64,000 bases of DNA, taken from NCBI GenBank assembly GCA_024195265.1, contig JAJLRJ010000005.1:19028036-19092035 (forward strand), given 5' to 3'. The notes under the pieces were generated by a model. The model was not told the origin of the DNA. It saw only the letters and a program-made list of their open reading frames with translations, and did not search any database. Every line of letters begins with the position of its first letter. Position 1 is the first letter of the stretch. This DNA is from Dendrophyllia cribrosa. Lineage: Eukaryota > Cnidaria > Anthozoa > Scleractinia > Dendrophylliidae. This document shows positions 52,027 to 63,407 of the stretch, in pieces. Made by a program: the position numbers and the translations under genes.

Positions 52027-52303
52027 TAAATCATACCGTCTAGAAGGACGTCGGACACCTTATTGAGACTTATATAACGTAATGTCGACACTTAGAATTT
52101 CCCACTCAGGATTGAACCTGTGACCTCAGCTAGGCTTAGGCTTACACAGCCTACCGTACAACTGTACCACCTAGCTTCTCGGGTTGCTTAGTCTTAAATT
52201 TAACTATAAACTGCTACCCCTAACCTTAACTGAAAGCTAACCAGTAACTCCGTTATATAAGTCTCAATAAGGTGTCCGACGTCCTTCTGGACGGTATGAT
52301 TTA
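52027..52303. mobile_element. 277-bp inverted-repeat element containing a tRNA-like core
   Basis: The ends are TAAATCATACCGTC(T/C)AGAAG, inverted over about 53 bp, including GGACACCTTATTGAGAC. The interior carries a tRNA-like segment on the minus strand. Confidence 0.85.
52100..52183 (-). repeat. tRNA-related sequence inside the inverted element
   Basis: On the minus strand it reads AGCTAGGTGGTACAGTTG (box-A-like) and, about 45 bases later, GGTTCAATCCT (a strong box B). It lacks a clean acceptor stem, so it is probably a SINE head rather than a tRNA gene. Confidence 0.5.
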
Positions 52304-53566
52304 ATTGGGCTTGACCGTGTGCCAGGTGATGCTGGCTTCTTTAAGCTCTTCTTCTACTGATCTCCTCCTTCATCGTTAGAAGAGGTTTCGACCATCTGGC
52401 TCCCGGCAGGGTTTCACCAGATGGTTTTATAAAGCTCTCTGAAGAGATCTCTTCAAGAGTCGGGCTGGTCGTGCTTAGCGTTGTCTTGGTTTCTGTAATC
52501 GTTTGAATCCACTGGTGGGTGATTGGCCCAGTCAGTTTTACCAGAGTCCCCGTTATCCAGCACGTTTCTGGGTAGATCCAGACAGGCTTTCATGGCAACC
52601 GTAGCAATCCCCTACTTTGCCTGTTTCCACCTCCTATGACATGGACGTGGCGATTGGATTTTAGGAAGCATGTCGTTCCCAAGGTCATTTTTAATGACCA
52701 CCGTTACATTCGGTGCTTGAGCTTGTCGACCGGTGCTTGGCGGTGCTTGGTCGTCACGTGAAAACAAACAGAAATACATGTCTGAAGAGAATTGAGGTTC
52801 AAGATCTCCAGCAACTTTATAACACTGACCAAAAATGACTAATCTTAGAGCTTAAATAACGGAAAGTAAAAACTTAAAAGCTAAATTACAAGCACATGTT
52901 CACTCAGTTTTCATTTCCAAACCAGCTACTTTCTCATACCCCGAATTCTCCATCGTGTAACATTTATCGCATTGTTCATTTCGGTTTTATCTTTCGATTT
53001 TTGTAAAGTTAGAATTTGTTTTGGACGAAGATCAAGCCTTCAGCTTCTAAAATTGTCTCCCGTAGATTTTTTCGTGGTAATTGCCTCATCCAGGCGATTA
53101 ACAACGTTACAACAAGCTGGGATTTGACTAGGGAGCTGAGTGGGGGCAGAAGAGTACAACATCCACCACATTCGAAGAAAGAGAACGGTAAAAAAATGCA
53201 ACAAGGCGGAAATGGGTCAGGTAAACGAGAGCAAGCCGAACTAGGGTATGGAAAAAAAATCATGGCCTCCCTCCAAAGTACAGTTTACACGAGTATAATC
53301 GCGTTCTCTTTTACTTACGGCAATCATTTCTACTGATGACAATAATAGCATTAAAAACCCGATGGTAAATCGATCCGGCATTTTTCTTTATATCTATTTA
53401 ATCGAGTATTTCTTGTTGTTGCGAAAACTATTGATGGTCCACTTTTGTATCGAGGTGTGGTTATTGTTTAGTGTGAAAAAACAAACTACCGTTTAATTTG
53501 GTTTTAACCCTTTCCGGTTGTCAGAGACAAACCTTGATTCGTATGATGAACTACATTCTGTTAAAT
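52304..53566. other. No gene recognised
   Basis: Contains a 106-codon plus frame at 53016-53336 without recognisable features. No splice support was seen. Confidence 0.4.
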
Positions 53567-53790
53567 CTGTGGATAAAATCCGGCTAAAGTGTGACCATTA
53601 AAATGGAAGCTATTGAGCAGTACTTCCCTGTGGTACTGTTTATTATGCTGCACAAGGTGGTTCTAGCTTTTGAGTCTGTGAATGAAATCCTACAGTGTGA
53701 CCATTCAAATGAAAGCTATTGAGCAGTACTTTCCTGTGATACTCGTCTGTTTATTATGCTGTACAAGGTGGTTCTAACTTTTGACCATTC
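53567..53790 (+). repeat. Tandem repeat of about 115 bp, two and a half copies
   Basis: The unit contains GTGTGACCATT(A/C)AAATG, AAGCTATTGAGCAGTACTT and TGTTTATTATGCTG(C/T)ACAAG. It lies downstream of the GPCR stop codon and may be part of its 3' untranslated region or a dispersed repeat. Confidence 0.8.
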
Positions 53791-54124
53791 AAGTGAAACC
53801 TGTTGAGGTATACTCTTTTATACTGCTGTTTGTTTTACAGTATATTTTACAATATTAAATTTGTTATTTTTCATGAATTTTAATTTTGGCTGCACGTGTG
53901 TTTCTTCATTTGCATAAGAGAAAAACTAAATATGGGCGGATAAACGCTGGGTTTCTACAGCAAGCTTCTTTGTTCATCTTAATAAGCTGAGTCTAATATA
54001 CACTTCTTCGTGTTAACTTCGTTATTAATTAAACCTGGCTATATTTTTGTTGTAATAAACATGTAATTTTTTTCCGCCAGAAAAGAAAACTGAGCCTGAA
54101 CGCTATAGAACTTACTCATATTAG

Positions 54125-55165
54125 TTACTGTAGTTCTGGTAGTTCAATGATTTCTACACATGTCTCTTCTTGACACACAAAACATGAACCACACTTGACA
54201 ACAGCCAGTTGAAAACAATTCTTCAGCGCTTGTCGGTAGTTTGTGCCCGTTGTAAAAAGGATTACAGGATTAACAGCAGTACTAACTAATGAAGGAAAGT
54301 AAAGACATACAATTACAAGCATTTCTTGTGAATCCCTTTTTAAAACATTTTCGAAAAACACAAGAAAAATTATCGAGAAGTAGTACAGAGTCCAGCAGGT
54401 GAAAAACGTAACATTGATCGTAATTAAAACTTTCATTATTCGTTGATTCTGTTGATGCCTTCTTGAATTTCTGCGACTATTTTCCTGAATAACAGGACTT
54501 GTTCTTATCAAGGATGTCATGATCCGACTATTGAGGGTGATGATGATAGCGAGTGGTATAACGTAAAGCAGCACGAATCCCATTATCGTGTAAAGGATAT
54601 TTAGCATCTTATTCGCCATTGTGCAAATGAATGGACCATCCGTATCTTGTGCTTTGTTGGTAAAGTGCAAAAACGGTGCCAGGATCCCCATTGGTATAAT
54701 CCAAGATAGCAAGATGACAGTCGTTCGAATCTTCTTTGTTATCATGCCCACCTTCATAGGAAACACAATAGCAATAAATCTATCCACAGTAATGAGAACA
54801 AGGCTTTCGATAGAAACTGAATAAGAGACATTCGCCATGTACCTCCCAAATTTACACTGAAATGAAGAAAGTGAGCCTCCGAGAACATATAGTCTGCTGC
54901 TTGCGTACAGAGCTAAATCAGTGACAACGAAAAGAAGATCGGATAGCGCCATGCTAGTGATGTAGTTGTTAGTACTGGTCCGGAGGTTCTGTGTTTTTAC
55001 AAAAGTCATAATCACAAGGATGTTGCCGATTACAGATACCAACATCACGATGGAAGATGCTACAGAAAACACTACTTTAAAAGGATATGGAACCAGCAAG
55101 CTCTGTTCTCTATGATCGAATGAAACATTTGAGGTGTTCATTTTGACGGTCTTTTGAAATGACAA
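54125..55165 (-). CDS. Rhodopsin-family G protein-coupled receptor
   Basis: An intact single-exon 346-residue receptor with seven hydrophobic segments. TM1 has VIGNILV; TM2 has ALSDLL; a conserved Cys precedes TM3 (SSFQCKFGRY); the TM3 end is VDRFIAIVFPMK (DRF instead of DRY); TM5 has PLAIIITL; TM6 reads FFTCWTLYY, lacking the usual CWxP proline; TM7 has TAVNPVILF (NPxxF). A Cys-rich tail (KCGSCFVC) may be palmitoylated. N-glycosylation sites (NTS, NVS) lie near the start. Met-9 is an alternative start, and homology fits either. The ligand is unknown; lineage-expanded peptide or amine-type receptors are common in cnidarians. Two decayed copies flank it in the same orientation. Confidence 0.92.
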   Translation of the reverse strand: MSFQKTVKMNTSNVSFDHREQSLLVPYPFKVVFSVASSIVMLVSVIGNILVIMTFVKTQNLRTSTNNYITSMALSDLLFVVTDLALYASSRLYVLGGSLSSFQCKFGRYMANVSYSVSIESLVLITVDRFIAIVFPMKVGMITKKIRTTVILLSWIIPMGILAPFLHFTNKAQDTDGPFICTMANKMLNILYTIMGFVLLYVIPLAIIITLNSRIMTSLIRTSPVIQENSRRNSRRHQQNQRIMKVLITINVTFFTCWTLYYFSIIFLVFFENVLKRDSQEMLVIVCLYFPSLVSTAVNPVILFTTGTNYRQALKNCFQLAVVKCGSCFVCQEETCVEIIELPELQ

Positions 55166-56265
55166 GAAGCAGCTGAAGTGACGAGTTTTGTGATTTCGTT
55201 TTTACTCTTCCCGTGCGAGTTAAATTTGGAATTGAAACTCAAGAGAATTCAAAGTAAGTCAGGTGTTAAGCACACCTAAGATTTGAACAGGTCTTTAACA
55301 TACGCGGTTCGGCAGGCAAAAGCACACAGTTTATCATTTGATGCCTTTTCTTCTCTTTGTCTCAATAAACAAGCTAGCGATTGATGGTTATCTTTAGATA
55401 CTAAATTGAAAAAACAAAATTACGTGTTCGTAGGATGTCTTGAAAAGGTAATCTGTTAATGTTCTAAATGTTCGACATTGTTCCAAAAATTAAACTATTT
55501 TTGCGAGTTAAAGAAATAGACCACAAATAACATGAATTTTAGTAACAAGGAAATAGATATGATGTTTGAATTTTGTTCAAACAAGCGAGAAATGTATTTT
55601 CAGTTCTATATTTGTTTTTTTTTATCGTTTATTTAATTGTATGACAATCATGAATTTTATCAATGCAAATAGCGCTTTTGCCGAAACACGTAACGTTGAT
55701 GTCGCCCGCCAACTCATATCTTGTCACTTGAAATTAAGAAATGTATTCACTTATTCACTTGCTGCTGAAATTATTCATATTAAAATACCGCACACAGAGC
55801 ACCACTCCGATTTTTGTTTAGTTTTTAGATGTCGCCCGTACCGAGTGTATCTTGGTTTATGACAGCTCGCTGAACTTCTGAAAGATACCTCTCCACCTTT
55901 TTTAAATATTATTTGGTCAATAGGGGGGAATACTATTTACAGAAGAAGACAAATAATCTATATTTGAAAAAGCACCCACACGAACGTTGGAGTTTACAAA
56001 TTATTGGTGCCGTCTTGTTATTTCCAACCAAAGAAGGTGTCTTGATATTGTTAAACATTTCTTGAAAAAATAAAAGAGTGAGACACGCGAGGTTTTCTTA
56101 ATGGTTAGTAACGCTTGTATGACGATCATATGACGATTATAGTTGTTTTTATAAACAATGTCAACAAAGATGGCGCGCGGTCAGATAGAAAATGCCACAT
56201 TACGGCTGTGTCACAAACTGAAAAAAGAAATCCAAACTCTTCGTGAAGCTAGCGGTCAGCTTGTC
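55166..56265. other. No gene recognised
   Basis: AT-rich flank 5' of the GPCR. A 98-codon frame at 55566-55862 has no features. No clear promoter motif was identified. Confidence 0.45.
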
Positions 56266-56269
56266 CACT

Positions 56270-56410
56270 TTTTCATTCATTCATTCATTCATTCATTCAT
56301 TCATTCATTCATTCATTCATTCATTCATTCATCCATCCATCCATCCATCCATCCATCCATCCATCCATCCATCCATCCATCCATCCATCCATTCTTTCTT
56401 TCTTTCTTTT
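56270..56410 (+). repeat. Compound microsatellite (ATTC)n-(CATC)n-(TTTC)n
   Basis: Three adjoining tetranucleotide tracts. Long Ser-Phe-Ile-His and Met-Asp-Gly-Trp frames across them are artefacts. Confidence 0.97.
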
Positions 56411-56454
56411 TACTCTCATTTTTCTTTCTTTCTTTCTGACTGTCTTTCTTAAAA

Positions 56455-56873
56455 GGGAGCCTCCATTGTCAAAACAAATTGACGTTAAATTGTTGGAAAT
56501 AAAGTCGAAATTTAAAATTTTTAAAAGAACAGGTGCAAATATAATTTTAGTGTACAAATAAAATGGATATAAATATCGCCTATTTTCGCTTTTCAATTTC
56601 CCGCGCGCCGCCATTTTGAATATTTATGACGTGTTACGGTTGCCGCTATTGTTAAAAATCGAAGTTCTTTTGTATGCAACAATAAGACAACCGTAACACG
56701 TCAGAAATATTCAAAATGGCGGCGCGCGGGAAATTTAAAAGCGAAAATAGGCGATATTCATATCCATTTTTTTGCACACTAAAATGATATTTGCACCTGC
56801 TTTGTAAAAATTTTTAATTTAGACTTTATTTCCAACAATTTAGCGTCAATTTGTTATAACAATGGAGGTTCCC
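56455..56873. mobile_element. Long inverted-repeat element with paired YY1/E2F-like motifs
   Basis: Arms of nearly 190 bp, starting GGGA(G/A)CCTCCATTGT. Each arm contains TTCAAAATGGCGGCGCGCGG followed by GAAA, combining a YY1-like AAAATGGCGGC and an E2F-like GCGGGAAA. The two copies point in opposite directions around a short centre. Confidence 0.85.
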
Positions 56874-57179
56874 TAAACTGAACATGGGCTTTTTGAAGTG
56901 TTAGAAATTGGGCATTTTTTACTGTCGGTTTAATAACAATATCTCCATCTGCATTAAATGGAACATAGAAATCTCATGCAATTTTAATCATCGCTGTGGT
57001 TATACTAACTCATTACATCATAAAAAATAAACAACAAAAAGGAAGAGTGAAAAAGCTTTTAACCTGTCAAACAAGACGCGACATGAAAAATTAGCAAGTT
57101 ATATGTGAAATAGTGGTTGTGTATATTAATAATAGACATTCAAGAGCGGTTTGTGTTTTAAGTGAAATAAAACTAAAGA

Positions 57180-57975
57180 TCGAATAACATAACACGTAAT
57201 TGGAACCACTGTACTTCTTGTAGTTCTGTGTTTCCTTCGCCAACCGCTTGAAGGACACTCGACAAAAGCAAGACGAAAACAATTCCTCAGCGCTTGAAGA
57301 AAGTTTGTGCTGAATATAAAAAGAATTAATACGATTGGCAGCTGTACTGACCAACGTAAATGCATGTAGAAACAAACAGTTCATGTGTATTCCTTTTCTA
57401 AACCTTTCGAAAAACACAAGAAAAATTATCTAGAGGTAGTTGAGAGTCCAGCAGCTGAAAAAGGGTAAAAATGATTGCAATTTAAATTCTCATTATTCGT
57501 TTATTGGGTTGATTTTGTCTTTTATTGCCATGACTATTTTTTTGGATTACAAGACTTGTTCTTCTCAAGGATTTTATGATCCGAGTAGTGAGAGTGCTGT
57601 TGACAATGAGGGATATAAAGTTCTGCAGCAAAAATCCAGTATATAAGTAGATGGTCGCTGCTAAGCCGCTAGGCTCGATTGAGTTCGGTTTCCCTCCTCT
57701 CGGGGAGTGAGCGCGAGCGGCATTTCCCGAAAAGCGGCTGGTAATCGAGCCTACTAAGCCGCTTGTGTCAGTAGAAGAAAGGTGTGGTACATAGTGCATC
57801 CGTTTTTTTCTGCACTTCTGGAAAAATGCAAATACGGAACCAAGATCCTCATCGGCGTAATCCAAGTTAGCAAGATAAGAACTTCACTAATTCTTCCTGT
57901 TATCATGGTTACCTTTATAGGAAACACGATAGCAACAATTAATCTGTCCACAGTAATCAACACAAGGCTTTTAGA
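57180..57975 (-). pseudogene. Decayed rhodopsin-family GPCR copy 2
   Basis: Pieces in two frames match TM3-4 (MLITVDRLIVAIVFPIKVTM), TM5 (ISLIVNSTLTTRIIKSL) and the tail (LQALRNCFRLA) of the intact receptor. TM1-2 are absent, cut at a small inverted-repeat sequence (about 57990-58101, AACCCGTGAAA ends). Part of TM4-5 is replaced by a GC-rich insert near 57660-57770. Confidence 0.85.
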
Positions 57976-58342
57976 GTGATTTTACTTAACCCGTGAAATA
58001 GTTAGTAGAATAGTACGCACTATTGGACTTTAATTCCATTGTTTTCTTTTGTTTAATTTGGACTATCACACACTAATTGTTAGATAGTGTTTCACGGGTT
58101 CCACTAATTTAGCCTTTCGTTTAGCCACTCACATCTTTACCAAAACTAGGTTTTGTAGTCGCATAACTTTCATCGGCCGTTCAAGGCTCCAATAGCGAAG
58201 CGCACAATTACTATTTATAGAACTAAAACTCGGACAAACAAACCAAAAGTGACTCTCAGGGGATTCCTAATAACGAATTTCTATTGTCAGAAATGCAAGA
58301 ATAAACAAGAATAAATTATAAACTCAGACAAACACGAGTACT

Positions 58343-58671
58343 GACGTCATTTGTGCGCTTTGCTATCCAAAGTCATTCCTAAAGGATTTCGTTCAAATTT
58401 TCACGCTTCTACATTCTCTGATTCCAATCAACAATATTTTCACGAAATTCACCATGCCCAAAATTCTTTCTCGCGTAATATTATGAGGATCACCATCAGA
58501 GCTATGTGCCTTAAACGTAACGATCTCGAAAAGGAAATTATCCAATACCGTTCCGAACTTTCCAAAATTTGTCCAGCTGTCTTAGTACGATCAATTCGCG
58601 CTAAAATTCAAGAACTCAATGCTAAACTGTTCAACAGCCTTAACCAAATCAAGACCCAAAAACTTGAACAT
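58343..58671 (+). pseudogene. Penelope-like retroelement ORF, 5' portion
   Basis: An open frame starting after a TGA at 58342. It encodes a basic, helical N-terminal region (CLKRNDLEKEI, LNAKLFNSLNQIKTQKLEHL) and then runs into the inserted element at TTAA. Removing that element plus one TTAA makes the frame continue directly into 63408. The element is a Penelope-like retrotransposon. Confidence 0.75.
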
Positions 58672-60539
58672 TTAAGAGACACTCTCCCTATTCACCGGGT
58701 GAGACGTGGCGGGAGGTCGAAAATACAAACACCCAACTATATCACCCAGAGATACCCTAATGTGTACTAGTAAATGTGAGAAACTTATTTTGTTGTGGAG
58801 TTTAATGTTTTTTTAGAAAATAATAAAAAGCTCAAGACGGCCTGATTTGCCCAAAAATCACAAATTCGACCTCAAATACCGAGGGGTACAAATCGATCTC
58901 GCGCTCACGCGCAAAGCAAAATATTGTAATTATTTTCAAAACACTTTATTAGGAAGATAATTCTGAGCTGTTTGAGCTATAATACATAATTATGGCGCCT
59001 TTATTTTAATTTTGGCAGCTTTGCACAAGTTGATAAAATTTCAGATTTTAAAAATACCGAATTATACACTGTTTTCGAATTATTAAAAACAAACTCGGTA
59101 TAACTCGTAATTCCTTCAAACTTTCAAAATAGCAAGTACATGAGTTGTATTTCAGCTGTGCATAAAAATTAGTTTGGTAAAATTTGATTCTGAGAAGACC
59201 GGCTGCATGTTATTTGACCTAAATTGGGCTAAGCTTACCGGCAGAAATGTAAACATTCGGTACCGACTTTTGTCTAACCAGCTATACAATCGTCCCGAAA
59301 ATTATGCAATTACTGTAAAGGCTATCCAAATTCATAATCCCCTTGAAATTAACACTTATTATGCAGCTTACCTGGATTCTCGGAGGATTTACAGTCCTGT
59401 AATTCTTGTATTTGTTCTGTTCGAACCGGGATTGAAGAAACATTTCCAGACCACTGTTGAAGTGTATTCTATCCCTGGCTAAATTCTCGCCTTTGACGTC
59501 CTATTTTCTTTACGTGCATTGGTAGTGACTTTTATATGTATCTCCCTAAGCTTTGTATCTGATAATTTTCTCGGTATCTCTAAATTTTGAGGGTGAAACA
59601 GGCAAATTTCTGGCCAACTTGAAAGATCCTGCAAGGCGCCCAATTGACAACTGAAATATGATCGCAACAGTGCCTTGTCACGCAATACGCAGAGTATCAT
59701 TATTGTAACGCGAGTTAAAAACACGATTTCTCTTTGAAAACATAATAAATAGAGGATAAAACATAACCTCGTATTTTTTTCAAATATTATAACTTACTAG
59801 AAAGAAATATTTCTGATTAAAACATGCGTGTATTTGTTTCAGCATTTTCCTCAGCCCAATCTCGAAAATGAAAAGACGGGAAAACAAGTTATGATAGAGT
59901 GCTTATTTTGGTTCTGTGCAGAAGAATTGGTTTGTCATAATTTGATTCCGAAAACTAAGTTCGCTTACTGAATGTCACAATTATTGGGAATGACTGTTTT
60001 GCAATTGTAATAATAATTTCTATAGTGAAGCTACGCACGCAAAAATAATTGTGTTGCGCACTCCTTCGTTTGTTGTCGGAGGTGCTGCGAATTATAGTGT
60101 AGATTTACGCACATACCTCTCAGCCTGTTGTTTTAAAAACAAAGCCCAAATTGAATTTAGATTGCACTGATAAAGTGTCAAAATTGCGATAAAAGTTGGG
60201 CACTTATAGTCATCATTGAAGGAAATAACTAGAATCAACTCGTAACTTTTCTATAACTTTCAAACTATTGATGCGCGTTTTGTAAAATTACATCCTACCC
60301 TAACATAATAATGGCCAATACCACGGCGAGATTCCTTCAAACTAATAGAGGTTTTAGACAATAAAGATTGTAATCATGTACAATAACAAGACAGATCTGT
60401 GTGTACTGCAATTCGAAAATCGGTCTGTTTTAAAGTACCTATAAATTGATTGACAGGGCAGCGCAGCCGCTAAAAGTCCCCTCAGTTGTTGTTTACGCTT
60501 GCTAGAAGTTAGGGTTATATTTTTGATCGAGACAGTGAA

Positions 60540-60953
60540 ATGGAGAAAAGTTGTTCTTTCAAGCGGTTATATGGCGGCCAGTGCGGTAAAGATCCACGCA
60601 GCAAGAGAGACGGTGTGATTGTTCCACTTGTGTCTTGCGAGAAGGACATCTCTAATCACAAGAGCTCCCTAAATTTGATGTCCGCCGCCTCCCTCGAAAC
60701 TGAGGTCGAGCTAATCTTGGCAAGATCATCGATCTTTACCTTGCCCTCAAACATCAATGACCTGGATATTTGCTCGGCGCATCGCTCTTCCTTGAGCATT
60801 GGTTGGCGAAAAGGTTCATCGCGCTGCCGAGTACCAGTTCAGCTGTCGAACCATCTTTAAAAGTTTCACGCTGCAGATCGCGGCATCAGCAAACAGATTT
60901 CGCAGCATATTCTCAATCTAACAGTAATATTTTTACCTGTGGGATCAGGTAAG
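60540..60953 (+). pseudogene. Captured cysteine-rich exon with premature stop
   Basis: ATG opens MEKSCSFKRLYGGQCGKDP; later ICSAHRSSLSIGWRKGSSRC suggests a zinc-binding fold. TAA interrupts at 60858-60860, and the same frame resumes as KFHAADRGISKQ...FLPVGS to a GTAAGC donor. The phase fits the exon at 61589. I do not recognise the family. Confidence 0.5.
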
Positions 60954-61470
60954 CTATGCTACACAAATGTAAGAAATATTGAAAAAAAATGTTTGCAGGG
61001 CCTGAAAAGACAAAATAAATTGTTTGCAAACACGATATGTGTAAAAAAAATGTTTGCAGAGAAGTCAGATAAAATATTAAACAATATTAGTTCCAAAACT
61101 GAATATTGCTCAGTGATGATTCTTTTCATTTGGCTAGACAAGACAACTCCTTCACTTTGCCTTCGTAAAAGCAGCCAAAAAACTCTTCGTTGTGCCAGGG
61201 TTTTCATTCAAGGAATGCCGCTTGCCTTGTCATTTAACGTTGACATTCTGTCCGAGAAATGGGCGAGTTTCAGAAGTCTGTCATCTTCCTAACGATATCA
61301 CCATCAAAGCTAATGGGTCAATAACTGTTTACAAGCTAGTTATTTGGAGTAACCTATGGCGATGGGAATCATTTTAAATCAGCAATGTGCCTGCCTTCAC
61401 CGCTGGTACCACAGCTAGGCCGGGTGGTACGAGTATGATGGCCTGTGGGAACAACGTCAAAAGAGGATCA

Positions 61471-61492
61471 TCCCCCCCCCCCCCCCCCCCCC
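61471..61492 (+). repeat. Poly-C tract
   Basis: About 22 C bases inside the TTAA element, between the two captured exons. Confidence 0.9.
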
Positions 61493-61588
61493 CTCCCTTT
61501 CCAGATAAATAATGGTCCGTCCCTTGGAGGTTTCATTCTATTTATTGTGGTCGCTTTCTTAAACTGAGACATTCTTTCATGTCAATAG

Positions 61589-61692
61589 GAATTTGCAGTG
61601 AATGTAGATCAACTCTGTATGAACGAACGAAAACCGCGCGCCAAGACCCGAAGACTTCTGACATCACCGAGGGTGTTCGTAATATTTCCCTG
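61589..61692 (+). pseudogene. Captured exon 2
   Basis: After ATGTCAATAG; donor GTATGT. Joined to the previous exon it begins GICSECRSTLYERT, adding a further Cys-x2-Cys pair. It continues TARQDPKTSDITEGVRNISL. Confidence 0.45.
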
Positions 61693-63407
61693 GTATGTAT
61701 TGTATTGTATTTACCTGGGTACGCGAGACAAGGCGCGCAGCAGGGAAGGGATAAGATAGATGTTAAATTGGCTTCCTACCATGTTCCCGCCAACCGACGC
61801 CAGCCGGGGGACTTGTCTCTAGTTTCCGCTGACCGCGACGCCCTGGGTACCAAAATGGGCAGTCAAAGTCTCTAACGCGATACGCGCAGTAAATTGTATT
61901 ACTTTTTATAAACATTTTGAACATACATTTATAAGCTGGGTTTTGAAACACTCTCAAACGTTTTTTCCCATGTCATGTTATTTTCAGGGGACTGGGGAGG
62001 AGCGACGCTGAGCCCCTCCTCAACTGGATCCACTAGCTCATATGATATCATGTTAAAGTATACAAAACTAGTTTGCGCGTAAGTGTTTATAAGTAAATAT
62101 CACTTAAAACAAAGTAGCCGTTTGCGGAGCCATAGAGTTGTAGACGTTTTGTTTTCTCAAGTTCTCCAAACTAGTGTCGGTTGTAATGAACCGTTTTGAT
62201 TGCATTTGCTGGATAGTTTCTGTGTATGTTAAAATAGGCTGGCATTTAACCCTTATCAAAGCGGCGGTTGTGCGAAATAAAGACACTGGTGAATAAAAAT
62301 TATGCGTCATAAAATTCCCCAACCAACTCCCCACTTACTCCTAGTGAGGACTAAGTCTTGCGTTACAATATAATACTTCTGCATATTGCGTGACAGGGCA
62401 CTGTTGCGATCATATTTCAGTTGTCGTTTCGGCGCCTTGCAAGACCTTTCAAGTTGGCCAGAAATTTGCCCGTTTCACCCTTAAAAGTTAGAGATACCGA
62501 GAAAATTATCAGATACAAAGCTTAGGGAGATACATATAAAAGTCACTACCAATGCACGTAAAGAAAATAGGACGTCAAAGGCGAGAATTTAGCTAGGGAT
62601 GGAATACACTTCAACAGTGGTCTGGAAATGTTTCTTCAATCCCGGTTCGAACAGAACAAATACAAGAATTACAGGACTGTAAATCCTCCGAGAATCCAGG
62701 TAAGCTGCATAATAAGTGTTAATTTCAAGGGGATTTTGAATTTGGATAGCTTTTAGAGCAACTGCATCGTTTTCGGGACGATTGTATAGTTGGTTAGACA
62801 AAGTCGGTACCGAATGTTTACATTTCTGCCTGTAAGCTTAGCCCAATTTAGGTCAAATAACATGCAGCCGGTCTCCTCAGAATCAAATTTTACCAAACAA
62901 ATTTTTATGCACAGCTGAAATATAACTCATGTACTTGCTATTTTGAAAGTTTGAAGGATTTACGAGTTATACCGAGTGTGTTTTTAATAATTCGAAAACA
63001 GTGTATAATTCGGTATTTTTAAAATCTGAAATTTTATCAACTTTTGCAAAGCCGCCAAAAATAAAATAAAAGCGCTTTATTTTTCTATTATAGCTCAAAC
63101 AGCTCAGAATTATCTTCTTAATCAAGTGATTTGAAAATAATTATAATATTTTGCTTTGCGCGTGTGCGCGAGATCGATTTGAACCTCTCGGTATTTGAGG
63201 TCGGATTTGTGATTTTTGGGCAAATCAGGCCGTCTTGAGCTTTTCATTATTTTCTAAAAAAATCTTTAACTCCACAAGAAAATAAGTTTCTCACATTTAC
63301 TAGGACACATTAGGGTATCTCTGGGTGAAATATTTGGGTGCTTGATATTTCGACCTCCTGCCAGGTTTTTCGGATCTCACCCGGTCGGTAGAGAGAGTCG
63401 CTCTTAA

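Larger units (their letters stand above)
58676..63403. mobile_element. 4.7-kb TTAA-flanked element with ~1-kb inverted repeats
   Basis: Left arm about 58676-59715 and right arm about 62355-63403 are inverted copies, starting GAGACACTCTCC and GAGCGACTCTCTC. TTAA occurs at 58672-58675 and 63404-63407. The arms share a 60- to 70-codon frame (RPENYAITVKAIQIHNPLE) that is a shared-ancestry artefact or old coding remnant. The insertion splits a Penelope-like ORF. TTAA suggests piggyBac-type transposition, but no transposase is visible. Confidence 0.88.

Noticed and set aside
53016..53336. 106-codon plus-strand frame
   Set aside because: No domain, splice context or conservation evidence; composition does not separate it from chance.
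56158..56614. Ser-Phe-Ile-His and Met-Asp-Gly-Trp frames
   Set aside because: Artefacts of the compound tetranucleotide repeat.
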